Source of the DNA: Rutpela maculata
Taxonomy: Eukaryota > Arthropoda > Insecta > Coleoptera > Cerambycidae
Direction: 5' to 3'
Length of the DNA: 64,000 nucleotides
Assembly: GCA_936432065.2 (NCBI GenBank)
Contig: OW386291.2
Span: forward strand, 23,475,821 to 23,539,820
Part shown: positions 35,746 through 47,357 of the stretch, in pieces
How positions within the stretch are numbered: the stretch's first letter is position 1
Layout: every line of letters starts with the position of its first letter
Program-made: the position numbers and the translations under genes
The notes under the pieces: generated by a model
The model's database searches: none
Seen by the model: the letters and a program-made list of their open reading frames with translations, nothing else
What the model was told of the DNA's origin: nothing

Positions 35746-35980
35746 ATGCCCCTGAAAATTGTTTGTAGTTTGATAGTGATTTTAGTTCTTTGCTTGGGAA
35801 AGATGGAAGGTGTTGTCTTAAATAAGGATGAGGAAGTGATAGTTTTTAAAAATAGTGATAATGTACCCAAACACATCGAAAACAATAGTACAATTTTTAA
35901 CAACAAAACTGCATTGGATAAAGTACAGAGTGGTGTGGAAAATAATGAACTTAAAGACAATGTTAACAGTTTCGTTGAAG
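35746..35980 (+). CDS. Gene B, first coding exon (signal peptide)
   Basis: ATG at 35746 (A at -3) opens MPLKIVCSLIVILVLCLGKM, a clear signal peptide, followed by a polar, Asn/Lys/Glu-rich segment with N-x-S/T sites (NNST, NNKT). It ends in ...NSFVE plus one base at 35980 before the donor GTATTT. An upstream in-frame ATG at 35620 would place another hydrophobic stretch in front; I prefer the downstream start because it resembles gene A. Phase 1 matches the acceptor at 59366, giving a predicted 186-residue protein with a 23.4-kb intron. Missing middle exons cannot be excluded. Confidence 0.6.
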
Positions 35981-36894
35981 GTATTTTCTTTTATTAATTA
36001 AATAATACTCTGAAATAATTTTAAAAAGTCTGTGATATAACATCTAAAAATTGTTTCCAGATTAATATGCGTGAAAGTAGTGTAAAAAAAATTATTTAAA
36101 ATTAGCGTTTTCCCAAAAACGATTAAAAGTATTGAATTACCCCTCAGACGAATTATATAACAGTTTTCAGTTTATCGAAAAAGTACCAGTACCCAGTTTC
36201 TCCGACAAAAGTGATTTTTAATGGGTAAATTCTGCAAGGAATAGATTTTATTTATAACTTTTTAAAATAGGAAGATTTTACTCTAAAAAATGATTATCAA
36301 ATAGAAAACAAAAATAATAATTTTTTTTATTTGTTTATTTTTTATATTAATTTATGTTTTTACCAACTAACGAGCTAAAATTCAAATGATTTTTTTGTTT
36401 TACTAATTATTCAATATAATATTTTTTAGGAGCTATTCTATTCAACAAAAAAGTTCACTTTTAAGGGAGAAAGGGTTACCGACAATGTGACAAAATGAAC
36501 GAATAGGGTTCATAAAAAGTGAACGACCTCACAAAAGCATTTTTTATTGGAAAATAATTATATTTAATATTTTAGGTTCGTTTTCTCTCCGTAAACTAAT
36601 CAAAAGAATATTTTTTTAAAGTGTAATGGGGGGGGGGGGGGGAGCTTGAAAACATTTATTTAAACGGGGTTTCACAAACGCTATAAGATGTTATAAGGAG
36701 GGAGTATTAAGAATAGCCCATTTTTCAAACATATTTGTTGAATGAATGCTATATCATTTGTTCTTTATTTATATATTTTATTAATTAAGTCGTTGAGGGT
36801 GTAATCAACATTATGAAAAAAACAATTTTTTAAAAATTGTAAAATTAAATTGTAAAACTAAATTGTAAAATTTTAAACTTTAATGTTAATAAAC
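35981..36894. other. Start of the gene B intron
   Basis: AT-rich with no gene. A run of 14 G lies near 36629-36642. A 'gaacgaatagggttc'-type local repeat is present near 36495. Nothing else is recognised. Confidence 0.45.
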
Positions 36895-38998
36895 AAAAAA
36901 CCGCTGCCTAAGGAATCATTACTTCCACATCCAAATTTGTTCTCTATGTCTTTTAAAACGAAAAAAATTACGATATTATATTTTGCACTGGCCTATGTGA
37001 AAATAATTGTTGATAGAACTTAATAATTTAAATCGTCTACCCCAAAAACCTATAAAACGCTATGCCACACGGTAGCGTGGGCGGTAGAGAGGTGCGGGGT
37101 GGGGGGTCTTGTCAAAAAATTTTTTGAGGCCTTTGGTTCTTGTACTAAATCACAATTTTAATTTTTTAACCCCATTTAATAATGGGCACGGGCTGGTAAT
37201 GGGTATGGTAGAGGGGGTGGCTAATGCCAAAAAAAAGTTCGATGCATTTGGTTTATACATACACGCTAAATCCGAAATTTTATTCGTTTACTCCCTATAA
37301 TAACGGGATGGGGGTGGTAGAGATGGTGATAAGTTTAATAAAAAATGTTGAGGCCTTTAATTCTTAGAGAATATTATTTAGGTATTAAGCAAGTCACACA
37401 CTTTTTTATTTATTATGAAACTCCCTACTTTCTGTATTGCTCTAATCTGGGCATGCTAATATACTAGTTAGGTAAATACTTTAAAACACTTATTATTGGA
37501 AAACTAATCAAAACAACTACTCTTCTAGCTAATACTGACAAAGTATTGAATTACATGATAGGATTTATAGGATTTTAAAGCAAAAAAAATATATTAAAAA
37601 TACCTAAATCGATTATTTAAATTCAGTCATTCACACTTTTTTATTTATTATGAAACTCCCTACTTTCTGTATTGCCCTAATCTGGGCATGCTAATATACT
37701 AGTTAGGTAAATACTTTAAAACACTTATTATTGGAAAACTAATCAAAACAACTACTCTTCTAGCTAATACTGACAAAGTATTGAATTACATGATAGGATT
37801 TATAGGATTTTAAAGCAAAAAAAATATATTAAAAATACCTAAATCGATTATTTAAATTCAGTCATTCACACTTTTTTATTTAATATGAAATTATCTACTT
37901 TCTGTATATTGGTACCTTAATCTGGCCAGGCTAATATACTACTTAGGAAAACACTTTAAAACACTAATCATTGGAGAACAAATCAAAACAACTACTCTTC
38001 TAGCTAATGTTGACGAAGTATTGAATTACATGATAGGATTCTTAGCAAAAAAATATATTGAAAATACTTAAATCATTTATTGAAATTCAGTCATTCACAG
38101 CAATTATTGAACCTTACATTCTATTTCAACTCTAGAAAAGTTTTTTCGAACTCGTTAGTTCTCATCAGTAGAGTATAGAAATATTAATTCATCATGATTA
38201 GAGAATATTATTTAGGTATTAATAGTCCAGTAGAATTGTAATTTGAGATGGCGAAAATAGATAACCACGATTTTATTATTTTAAGTTGATTGATTGGATA
38301 TCTAAAATAAGCCCCTAGGTATATGAGAAAGTTATAGGTATTAAAAAAAACCTATAAAATGAACCCCGAACGTTAAGACAGCATTATTAGGTCAGGAGTA
38401 AATTCAAAAAAACGGAAATTTTGAAAAAAAAATTTAATTTCAACAAAATTTTAGAAAAATTTTTGAAATTTTACTAAAGTACGTGTTTGTGTTGTATACA
38501 CGCTAAATCAGTTTTATTTTTTATCATTTTTAACAATGAGGTGGAGGTGGCAAGGGGGTGGTTAATGCCTAAAATAAATTTAAGGCCCTTGGTCCTTGTA
38601 TGTACGTTGTGGTAATGAGGGTGGCAGAAGGGGTGGATAATGCCAAAAATACATTTTTACTTGAAAACACACTGAACCACAATTTTATTTTTTACTCCTT
38701 TTAATAATGCTGTGGGGGTGGATGATGCCAAATTTTAAGACCTTGGCCACTGGTACATATAGTAAAGTCCAATTTTATGGACTCTCATTTGCTTGCTTTG
38801 CCTATGTACCCCAATTTACTCACATTTATCCCTCAACCCTTCAATGGAATAAGATCAAAATATAATCTAGTTCCAGACCACGTTCACTAAAAGTGTACCA
38901 AATGTCAAGTCAATGTTATATACGATTTCAGAGTAATGGTGCTCACAATAAAAGTTACAGACAGAACGACATCTCATAATATTCTAAGCCTATTTGAA
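36895..38998 (-). repeat. TTCCACATCC repeat, copy 3 (split by tandem repeats)
   Basis: 36895-37345 ('aaaccgctgcctaaggaatc', 'cttccacatcc', 'cctataaaacg') and 38500-38998 ('tacacgctaaatc', 'ggtggaggtgg', 'gatcaaaatataatctagtt', ending 'attctaagcctatttgaac') are successive parts of one reverse-oriented copy. The gap holds a three-unit tandem repeat and unique AT-rich DNA. Some internal sequence is duplicated. Confidence 0.7.
37397..38096 (+). repeat. Tandem repeat, three units of about 235 bp
   Basis: Units start at 37397, 37632 and 37867 (each 'cacacttttttattta'). The first two look identical except for about one base; the third is more diverged and slightly shorter. Shared markers include 'ctactcttctagctaat' and 'ttgaattacatgatagga'. 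It is satellite-like. Confidence 0.95.
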
Positions 38999-39423
38999 CA
39001 AAACAAATAGTCCTGTCTGGTGTCTTAAAATAAAGACAAAACGTCTACTTTTTTAAAATTGTCTTTCTCCTAATATTTACTACACCCCCATACCCTCAAG
39101 CGTTTCACTAGCAAAACATTATATTAATATCACGTTGTATTAAAATTGTATATAACTAAACGTTTTCTATTTGCTTATTAATAAGAACTTGCTAACGGAC
39201 TGACACAGATGTCAGATAAGGAAAAATCTTGTGTAAAGAACCAGTATGTAGTGGAAGATTTTTTCCACAAATCACATGGAATATTAATTTGAACTGTTTA
39301 CTGTTAATTGACCTGAAAATACCACAATCATTGTTTATCTGATTAAATCATTTTACTTAAAATCATGATTTAAGTCAGTGACATAAATTAAGTTTTAATA
39401 GAAAGTAGTATTTTAAGGACGGG

Positions 39424-40318
39424 ACCTTTATTGTATTGTATTTGAACCCGCTGAAACCGAATCCAAAGTCAGTATCCTTATATATTTTAACTTGCTGAAT
39501 CCAGTTTCGAGGTTATATTGGCTCGTTTACCCCCAACCCCAAAAAACACACCCGCTAAAAAAAATGATCTGTATGGCGGACCATATCAGTGTATCCTTAT
39601 GTATTTAGATCCGCTGAAACCGAATCCGAAGGCAGAATGGTCAGATTGGCTCGCTTTTCACCCCTAACCCCAAAAAACCACCCCAAAACAAAAATAAAGT
39701 GGTCTGTCCGGCGGACGATACCAGTGTATCCTTATGCATTTTGACCTACCGAATCCAAATTCGAAGTCAGAATTGCCAGATTTGCTGGTATTTCACACCC
39801 AACCCCAAAAAACCACCCCCGAAACAAAAAAAGTGGTTTGTCCGGCGGACAATACCAGTATATTTTGAACTTATATATTTGGACCCGCTAAAAGCGAATC
39901 TGAAGTTAGAATTGTCAGATTGGCTCGTTTTCACCCCGCCCACCCCCAAGACACCCCCCCAAATGGTCCGCTGGTGGACCATACCAGTATATCCTTATCT
40001 ATTTGGTGAGGATGCATTGGTATGGTCCGCCGGACAGACTACTTTTTTGTTTGTTTTGGGGGTGTTTTTGGGGTTGGGGGTGGAAAACGAGCCAATCTTA
40101 TAATTCTGACTTCGGATTCGGTTTTGAGCGGATCCAAATACATAAGGATACACTAGTATGTTCAGCCGCACAGACCATTTTTTGGGGGAGGGGGTGTTTT
40201 TCTGGGGTCAGGGGTGAAAAACGAACCAATCTGACAATTCTGACTTCGGATTCGGTTTCAGCGGGTTAAAATACATAAGGGTACACTGGTATGGTCCGTC
40301 GGACAGACCAATTTTTGG
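39424..40318. repeat. Palindromic array of a unit of about 130 bp
   Basis: Five units read in one direction, marked by 'gtatccttat' near 39472, 39591, 39727, 39855 and 39986, with spacing of 119-136 bp. Two more read in the opposite direction, ending near 40146 and 40278. Each unit carries 'cgctgaaaccgaatccgaa', 'tcagattggctcg', a C-rich run and 'tggtctgtccggcgga'. The switch of orientation is at about 39995-40015. The unit is shared with the MITE at 58679-58972. Confidence 0.9.
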
Positions 40319-41275
40319 GAGGGTATTTTTTTATTTTTATTTTTCTAATTATCACTTTTCTCAGCCCTGCTTGTCATTGATATATTGAAATACCTCTTTC
40401 TATCTCTTCATTTAGATTCATCGACATAAGAAATATATATTAATCAAACCTGGGTGAAAAAATTATACGTATTACTAATAGTATATCTTTTACTGTTAGC
40501 TTCTTTTACTTAGTTATTTTCGTGAGGGTTTATTTTCAATTATCGCGGTTGAGAGATATATAACCTATTTTTTTTTTGGTCAGTATTTTATAACTGTACA
40601 TAAGTACTCGTATAACGATATTCCTCATTGAAAAAATTTTTGAAAAAAAAAATTAAATTAAACCGCCTTCAAAAAAAGCCGGAAAAATTATGTAATAAAA
40701 TTTCACCGTCGCGTCAACTATTTAATTAAACCTTAGTACCTAATATTGACATTGAAATCAGTTAAAAATACGTTTGTATTCGTTATTTGCTTTAGACAGT
40801 GGAAAAATGTTTATGAAAAAATCACTTGAATTTGGGTTCGTTAATTGGTTAAAACAGAAAAACCGATGAATATAAGAAAAATGTAAAAAATAATCTTTTT
40901 TATATTCTACTTGAAAAATTTTAATCTTGCAGAAAGAAATTTTTGCTAAAACTTTGTTTATAAAAATTGATAAATGCAACAGCATTATTTTCATTATTTA
41001 TTATCATTGTTATTATCGACACACTTTCTCAGCCGAAGCAGGAAAACATTCACTTATCCTTTGCGTGCGCTCTTGTTTGCAATTAATTAGTTGATTAAAA
41101 ATTATTGACTGATGTCCAACACTATGCTATATTACATGTTATTTTATTTGAACTTAACTTTTTTCATAAGCAGCGTAAGCGCAAACAAAAACATATTTAA
41201 AAAATATATCTAAATAAATCATAACTAAATTTAATCACCACAATAAAAATCAATTCACAGTCCCACAAAATAAAT
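40319..41275. other. AT-rich intron sequence
   Basis: No gene or repeat was recognised. Confidence 0.4.
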
Positions 41276-41550
41276 AAAATTATATAAAAAAAATATTTTT
41301 AAGAAAAAGCTTTTATTTGAAAAACTACTAATGAGTAAAAATATTTTTTTTTAAAATTCATACACCTGGAAACCAAAAGCTTTGGGGACGGTCATATAGT
41401 GCTATTGCATAGTTACTTTGCTCAATTGACCGCCCCCAAAGCTTTTGGTTTCCAAGTGTATGAATTTAAAAAAAAATTATTTTTACTTTTTAGTAGTTTT
41501 TCAAATAAAAGCTTTTTCTTAAAAATGTGTTTTTTATACAATTTTATTTT
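41276..41550. mobile_element. Hairpin element, copy 1
   Basis: Arms of about 115 bp meet around 41400: 'agcttttatttgaaaaact', 'attcatacacctgg', 'aaccaaaagctttgggg' on the left are mirrored by 'cccccaaagcttttggtt', 'ccaagtgtatgaat' and 'agtttttcaaataaaagct' on the right. It is almost identical in layout to 45530-45800. No protein is encoded. Confidence 0.85.
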
Positions 41551-41599
41551 TTACTTTTTAGTCTACTTATTTTACAGTCAGACAGAAATTTGCCACTTT

Positions 41600-42177
41600 A
41601 TTTGCCACCACCATCCACCCTTCCCTCTCCCGTCTTCCCACCCTTTTCCTACCTCTTCCCACACCCCCCTCCCACCTCTTCCCACTATTAATCGCTACTT
41701 GACTTGGTATAGTACCGACGTAAAGATTTGGTTGCAAGATAAGGAGCATCATTACCGACAATGCTGCTAATACAGGGTGTAATCATTTTCATGTCATTAA
41801 AAAAAACTGGAGGTGGGGAACGACTAAACGAACAAAAAAACCTTATATAACATGGGGTCTAAAACCCATAGTTTTAGAAGAAAAAAATAAACAAAAATTT
41901 CGAAAATTTTCAATAAAATTGTTTGAGAACTGCTGGGATGTTGGGATAGGCTTTTATTTTGGCGTATATCGGCGCCTTTAACCATCAAATACGCTAATGC
42001 GGCTTTTTGAAAGTATCGCGTTCCTTTGTAGAGCCGCGCGTCGGCGAAGACACAAGTTAATAATCACACTTTTATGGCTTTTTTAAAAGTAATTTACTAC
42101 CTCTTGTGCAATATTTTAGTTTCTGCGGGCACTTCGTTAAGCACACACGTCGAACCCGTTCGTTGCTTTCGTTCTTT
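41600..42177. other. CT-rich block and unassigned sequence
   Basis: 41615-41690 is a CCC/TTCC-rich pyrimidine tract (repeating 'cctcttcccac') that also follows the second hairpin at 45860. The rest up to 42177 holds no gene. Confidence 0.6.
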
Positions 42178-42928
42178 TTACTTCCACATCCAGTGGAAGT
42201 ATAGTAACGACAAAAACATTTTAAAAAATTTTTATTGTCCAAATAGGATTAAAATGTCATGAAACGTCGAGATTTTAAGTTTGAGAGAAAACAAAATTTC
42301 TGTCTGTCGGTCTGTCTGTCTGTCGGTCTGTCTGTCTGTCTGTCTGTCGGTCTGTCTGTCTGTCTGTAACTTTTTTTTGTGCGCACGTTTACTCTGGAAC
42401 CGTTTGAGATATTGACTTGAAATTTCGTACACATATGTACTTTAACGAAATCTAGAACTAGATTATATTTTCATCTTGTTCCGTCGAAGGGTTGGGGGGT
42501 AAATTGGGGTAAATTTGGGGTAAATGGGTAAATCAAGCAGGTAAGAGTCCATGAAATTGGTATTTAGTATATACAAGAGAAGCTGAGGTCTCAAAAAAAT
42601 TTTTGGCATTAGCCACCCCCATTACCACCCCCACCTCCTTATTAAAGGGGATGAAAAAAAAAATTTGATTTAGTGCATGTACAGGAACCAGAAACCTCAA
42701 AATATTTTTTTACTTCATCCACCCCCCACTACCACCCCCCTATCACCACCCCCACCCCACTACCGATGTGGGGTATCGTTTTATGGGTTTCTGGGGTAGA
42801 GGATTTCAAATATTATATTATTAAAGTTCCATAAACAATTATTTTCACATACAAAGTTTTTTCGTTGTGAGTGACTTGGATAGAGAATCTGGATGTGGAA
42901 GTAGTGATTCCTTGGGCAGCGGTTTTTA
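42178..42928 (+). repeat. TTCCACATCC repeat, prototype copy
   Basis: About 750 bp with inverted ends: 'acttccacatccag' at 42179 and 'ctggatgtggaagt' near 42888. In order it has 'cgtcgagattttaagtttg', the (CTGT)n run, 'tttgtgcgcacgtttactct', 'gaccgtt-gatattgacttg'-type conserved segment, a C-rich 'accacccccattaccaccc' centre, 'atgtggggtatcg', and 'cttgggcagcgg'. No frame looks coding. It is the most complete copy in the window. Confidence 0.85.
42298..42367 (+). repeat. (CTGT)n microsatellite inside the repeat
   Basis: About 17 units of TCTG/TCGG, including four 'tcgg' variants. Shorter versions are at the same place in the other copies. Confidence 0.95.
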
Positions 42929-43119
42929 ATTTTAATTTTAGGCCACGTATTTACAGTTAAGGTTTGTTTTATTGACATACCGTTCCAGAACACTCATTTA
43001 GTTAATGTTAATAAACCACATTTAAATCTGAAAAATTATAAACAACAATAAAAGCTCCAATATTTTGTTCTAAATTTAAAAAATACACATGTAAAGAAAT
43101 GCTGTGTTTAAACCCCTTC

Positions 43120-43900
43120 TACGCCTATGAATGGCTTGCAGTTCTGTTTAAAAAAATGTCGAACAGTGATTTCGAAAGATATGGAAATGGATATAATCAC
43201 GTATTGTTGTGGTGCATATCAGGGTAAATTATAGGCTCAATTTCTCAACATGGAAAATATTACAAATCAAGTTATCCTGGGAAAAAATATTTTCGAAATA
43301 ATCATCATGCAAGAGCTGAGTTTTCTTGTAGAAATGGCTCTGCCTTGACATTACCAACAGACGATCGCTGAAATTTTATTTGTGACTCCTTGAAATCATA
43401 TATATTGGAATATTTTAACAGCGACATGCGATGATGAAAATTAACGAAATAACAGTGATGTCGATATTAGAAGGCGAGTGAAATTGAAAAGAAATTGTGG
43501 ATCGCTTACAGAAAGACTAAAACCAGTGGTCGTTTGTTTGCATAGGCTGCAAATGGAAAATTGCACATCATCAAATGCAGTACTTTACTGAAAAAAAAAA
43601 AAAAAAGATGAAAAAGCTCGAGAATATTGTAACCCATGAAAAATTGCAAATTAAAGTCAAAAACGTTATGAAACAACTGTTACTTCGAACCATTTATTAG
43701 CAAAATAATTATACATGATGGATTTGTTATTTCGAGGTCCACAATCCTGAAAAACTAATAATAAAAGAAGAGGTTATGCAATTAACCACAACTGTTGCAT
43801 CTGCAGCCTCGGTAGAAAGGATATTTTCGACATGAGAAATAAATTGGGGGTGGACAAGGCAGCGAAGATGACCTTTTCAATGAAACAATTGAATAGAAAT
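43120..43900 (+). pseudogene. hAT-type transposase remnant
   Basis: Near 43767-43900 the plus strand reads EEVMQLTTTVASAASVERIFST, then after a one-base shift MRNKLGVDKAAKMTF. This matches the hAT dimerisation region (…T…ASAERSFSTLR…). The upstream part to 43120 has scattered frames with no clear motif, and several stops. It is certainly inactive. Only the C-terminal block is a firm identification. Confidence 0.6.
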
Positions 43901-44799
43901 TAATCTGAATTTATGTATTATCCACTGTACTCACTCACGTTACGTTTATTATACTTGCTGTTCTGTCTAGTAGAAATTGATTTTGTTTTCGATATTTCCA
44001 TATTCCTCATTATCATTTACAATGAATTTTTCCCGACATTTATGGTTTATTAAAAAAAATTAATTCACGATTTTTTTAAATTAAAGAAAAAAATCATGAT
44101 TTTCTGCCACCCTGTCTATCGCCCATAAAAATGGTTCAAAATCGAAAATTGAGATAAAAATCCGCTAACGAAATGACAGGAGTTTGTTTTGTGGATAAGT
44201 TAGTATATGATGGAAAAAAAGTTTAAACAAACAGCAACTAACAGTGTCACCAGCTCCCACACAATACGTGGAACGCAGTAATTTCATACTTTCTCGGTAT
44301 AACTGAAATATTTATAGTATTTTTAATTTACTCTTACTGTTAATAATAGTGTTTTAATAGCAATAAATATAATTCTAACTAAAAGCAACAATAAAATTAA
44401 TTGTTGTTCTTTTTTATCTGACCGCTTAAGCGAAATAGAGAATCACTTTGGATAAAATTCCCCATTGCGATTAATGAACAGTTGATCAAAATATTTTAGG
44501 AAACTTTCTATTAATTACCGTTTTTTTCTTGTGCAAAGGTTGTAAATTTCTTTTTTTTTTAAATAAACCGTTTTAAAAAATGGCACTATAAGTTATAAAA
44601 TAATAAATAGTAGTAGTAAAATTGTATTAACCTTTAAAAGACCTACATTTTGGTATAGAATAGTATAGTAGTATAGAATGCGCAAACAGTGACTTATTTT
44701 GCACAGGGTTGGTTTATTCACTTAGACAAATAAATTAAGAAATTCATTCATTGTATTGAAAAGTTTGGTTAAATGCCTCAAAAAATTGTCTGTTTTACG
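43901..44799. other. AT-rich intron sequence
   Basis: No gene or identifiable repeat. Confidence 0.4.
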
Positions 44800-45528
44800 T
44801 CCACATCCACGCAGTGGAATGGAAGGATAGTGCCGGTAAAAAAAACCGCTGCCCAAGGAATTACTAGTTCTACATCCAGATTTTCTATCCAGGTCACTCA
44901 CAACGAAAAAAATTTGTATGTGGAAATAATTGTTTATGGAACTTTAATAATATAATATTTGAAATACTCTACCCCAAAAACCCATAAAACGATACCCCAC
45001 ATCGGTAGTGGGGTGGGGGTGGTGATAGGGGGGTGGTAGTGGGGGTGGAGTAAGTAAAAAAATAAATCAATTTTTTTTCATCTCCTTTAATAATGAGGTG
45101 GGGGTCGTAATGGGGGTGGCTAATGCCAAAAATTTTTTTTAGGCCTTACTTACCTCTCTTGTATATACTAAATACCAATTTTATGGACTCTTAGCTGCTT
45201 GATTTACGTATTTTCCCCAAATTTACCCCAATTTACCCCAATTTACCCCCCAACCCTTCGACAGAACAAGATGAAAATATAATCTGGTTCTAGATCTCAT
45301 TAAAGTACATATGCGTACCAAATTTCAATATCTTAAACGGTTCCAGAGTAAACGTGCGCACAAAAAAGTTACAGACCGACAGACAGACCGAGAGACCGAC
45401 AGTCAAAATTTTTTTTTTCGCTTGAACTTAAAATCTCGACGTTTCATGACATTCTAAGCCTATTTGAACAATAAAAATTTTTAAATTTATTTTTGTCGTT
45501 ACTATACTTCCACTGGATGTGGAAGTAA
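44800..45528 (-). repeat. TTCCACATCC repeat, copy 5
   Basis: Reverse-oriented and nearly full length: 'accgctgcccaagga' (44850), G-rich centre (45000-45055), 'cgtgcgcacaaaaaagtt', a GACAGACC run, and the end 'actatacttccactggatgt' at about 45520. It directly abuts the hairpin element at 45530. Confidence 0.85.
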
Positions 45529-45529
45529 T

Positions 45530-45800
45530 AAAATTATATAAAAAAATATTTTGAAGAGAAAGCTCTTATTTAAAAAAACTGTACTAAAATGTAAAAATAA
45601 TTTTTTAAAATTCATACACCGGGAAACCAAAAACTTTGGGGACGGTCATATAGCGCTATTGCATAGTTACTTTGCTCAATTGACCGCCTTCAAAGCTTTT
45701 GGTTTCCCGGTGTATGAATATTAAAAAAAAATATTTTTACTTTTTAGTACAGCTTTTTCAAATAAAAGCTTTTGCTTAAAAATATTTTTTTATATAACTT
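45530..45800. mobile_element. Hairpin element, copy 2
   Basis: Same inverted layout as 41276-41550, with 'attcatacaccggg', 'aaccaaaaactttgggg' mirrored by 'caaagcttttggttt' and 'cggtgtatgaat'. The following 'ctacttattttacag' and CAGACAGAC are also shared with copy 1. Confidence 0.85.
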
Positions 45801-45859
45801 TATTTTTTACTTTTTAGTCTACTTATTTTACAGACAGACAGACAATACCTTTTCATTTG

Positions 45860-46015
45860 CCATCGTCATCTACCCTTCCCTCCCGTGTTCTCACCTCTCT
45901 AACACTACTTCTTCCCACCTTCTCCTCCTCTTTCCCATCTCTTCCCACCTCTTCCCACTCCTTTCCCACCTCTTCCCACCCCTTTCCCACCTCTTCTCAC
46001 TCCTTCCACTCCCCT
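45860..46015 (+). repeat. CT-rich minisatellite
   Basis: Reiterated 'cctcttcccac' and 'cctttcccac' units, with a homologous tract at 41615-41690. It produces spurious Ser/Pro-rich frames only. Confidence 0.85.
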
Positions 46016-46239
46016 CTAAAACTGAAAAGCCGATCCGCCATCTTGGGACATCCGCCATATTGGATTTAGACCGATAATGGCTATACTATGTTGCATTGTC
46101 ACCGGACTTATACACGTGTGCCAAATTTCAAAGCTCTAGATTAATTAGAACTAGTCGAAATTCAGCTTGCAAGATTCTACCTAAACAAACAAACTAACTA
46201 ACATACAAACATTGCAAGTTAAATAAAAGCTTTTAAAAA

Positions 46240-46765
46240 TTAAACGTCAAGATTTTAAGTTTGAGTTGTTTGAGTTTGAGTATGTCGGCCTGTCCAACTT
46301 TTTTGTGCGCACGATTACTCTGGAACGGTTTATGTTATCGACTTGAAATTTGGTACACGTATGTATATGTATTATAACGAGATCTGGAACTAAATTATCT
46401 TATTCCGTTGAAGAATTGGGAGGTAAATGATGGTAAATAGGTAAAGCGGACAAATAAGAGTCCATAAAATTGGGATGTAGTGTATGTACGAGAATCCAAA
46501 GTCTCAAAACATTTTTGGCATCATCTACCCACCTCCCACCTCCCACCACCACTACCCTCATCGCCACTACCCACTACCGATGTGGCATATCGTTTTATGG
46601 GTTTCTTGGGAGGTGATTTCAAATAATATATCATTAAAGTTCTATGGATAATTATTTTCACATAGTGGAATCGAAGATTGTACAGCACAGTGCAATATCA
46701 ATTTTTTTTTTCGTTGTAAAAGACTTGGATAAGAAATCTGGATGCGGAAATGATGCTTTAAGTCC
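46240..46765 (+). repeat. TTCCACATCC repeat, copy 6 (partial)
   Basis: Begins 'aaacgtcaagattttaagtt', followed by 'tttttgtgcgcacgattact', 'cctcccaccaccact' and ends 'agaaatctggatgcgga'. The first 60 bases and the right end are missing or diverged. Confidence 0.8.
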
Positions 46766-46814
46766 TGAGGAAACACTATTATAAAATTTTAAACATAAAT
46801 AATTCGGAGATCTT

Positions 46815-47091
46815 ACCGCCACGCTAGCGCAGCGGACTAAAGCATGCTAGTGACGAGCATATTTGGTCACACTGTCCATTGTTTACAGGGTTCATTCCCC
46901 TGATCTGACACTGGCAATTCATTTTCAGAGGCACATAAGTTAATTTCTTCATTTGCATTCATTTTTAATCATGACTCCTACAACCTATCTTTATATTTAT
47001 TGTAGGAGGAACTGGTCATACGAAGTCGTACTGGTACTAAAGAAATATTTCTGTTATATCTCATTAAACTCGTATAATCATTTTAGAGAAA
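46815..47091 (+). ncRNA. tRNA-derived SINE, copy 1 of a tandem pair
   Basis: An A box (TAGCGCAGCGG, 46825-46835) and a B box (GGTTCATTCCC, 46889-46899) about 60 bases apart form an internal RNA polymerase III promoter. The tRNA-like head is followed by a body with 'gacactggcaattcatttt' and 'gtactggtactaaagaaat'. The next unit repeats the same sequence. SINEs are mobilised by LINE machinery. The tRNA of origin was not determined. Confidence 0.75.
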
Positions 47092-47357
47092 AACGTCGGT
47101 AGCGCAGCGGGCTAAAGCATGTTAATGACGAGTATGTTTGATCACACTGACCGGTCATCGGGTACAGGATTCAGTCCCCAGCTCTGACACTGGCAATTCA
47201 TTTTCAGATGCACGTGAGTTAATTTCTTCATTTGCTTTCATTTTTAATCACGGCAATCTTCCTACATATTCTAGAAGGAAATAGTCGTACGATCTCATGC
47301 TGGTACTAAAGAAATATTTCTCATTAAACTCGTTATAACCATATTAGAGAAAAACAT
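47092..47357 (+). ncRNA. tRNA-derived SINE, copy 2 of a tandem pair
   Basis: A box at 47100-47110 (TAGCGCAGCGG) and B-box-like GGATTCAGTCCCC at 47167-47179. The body shares 'tgacactggcaattcat', 'gttaatttcttcatttgc' and 'ctggtactaaagaaatattt' with copy 1. Both end in 'ttagagaaaaac'. Confidence 0.75.

Noticed and set aside
37397..38096. CRISPR-like array
   Set aside because: The repeats are long, contiguous and without variable spacers in a eukaryotic setting, so this is an ordinary tandem repeat.
39699..40269. Plus-strand frames of 88-134 residues rich in Pro, Lys and Trp
   Set aside because: They are translations of the palindromic repeat array, and the same peptides appear in both directions.
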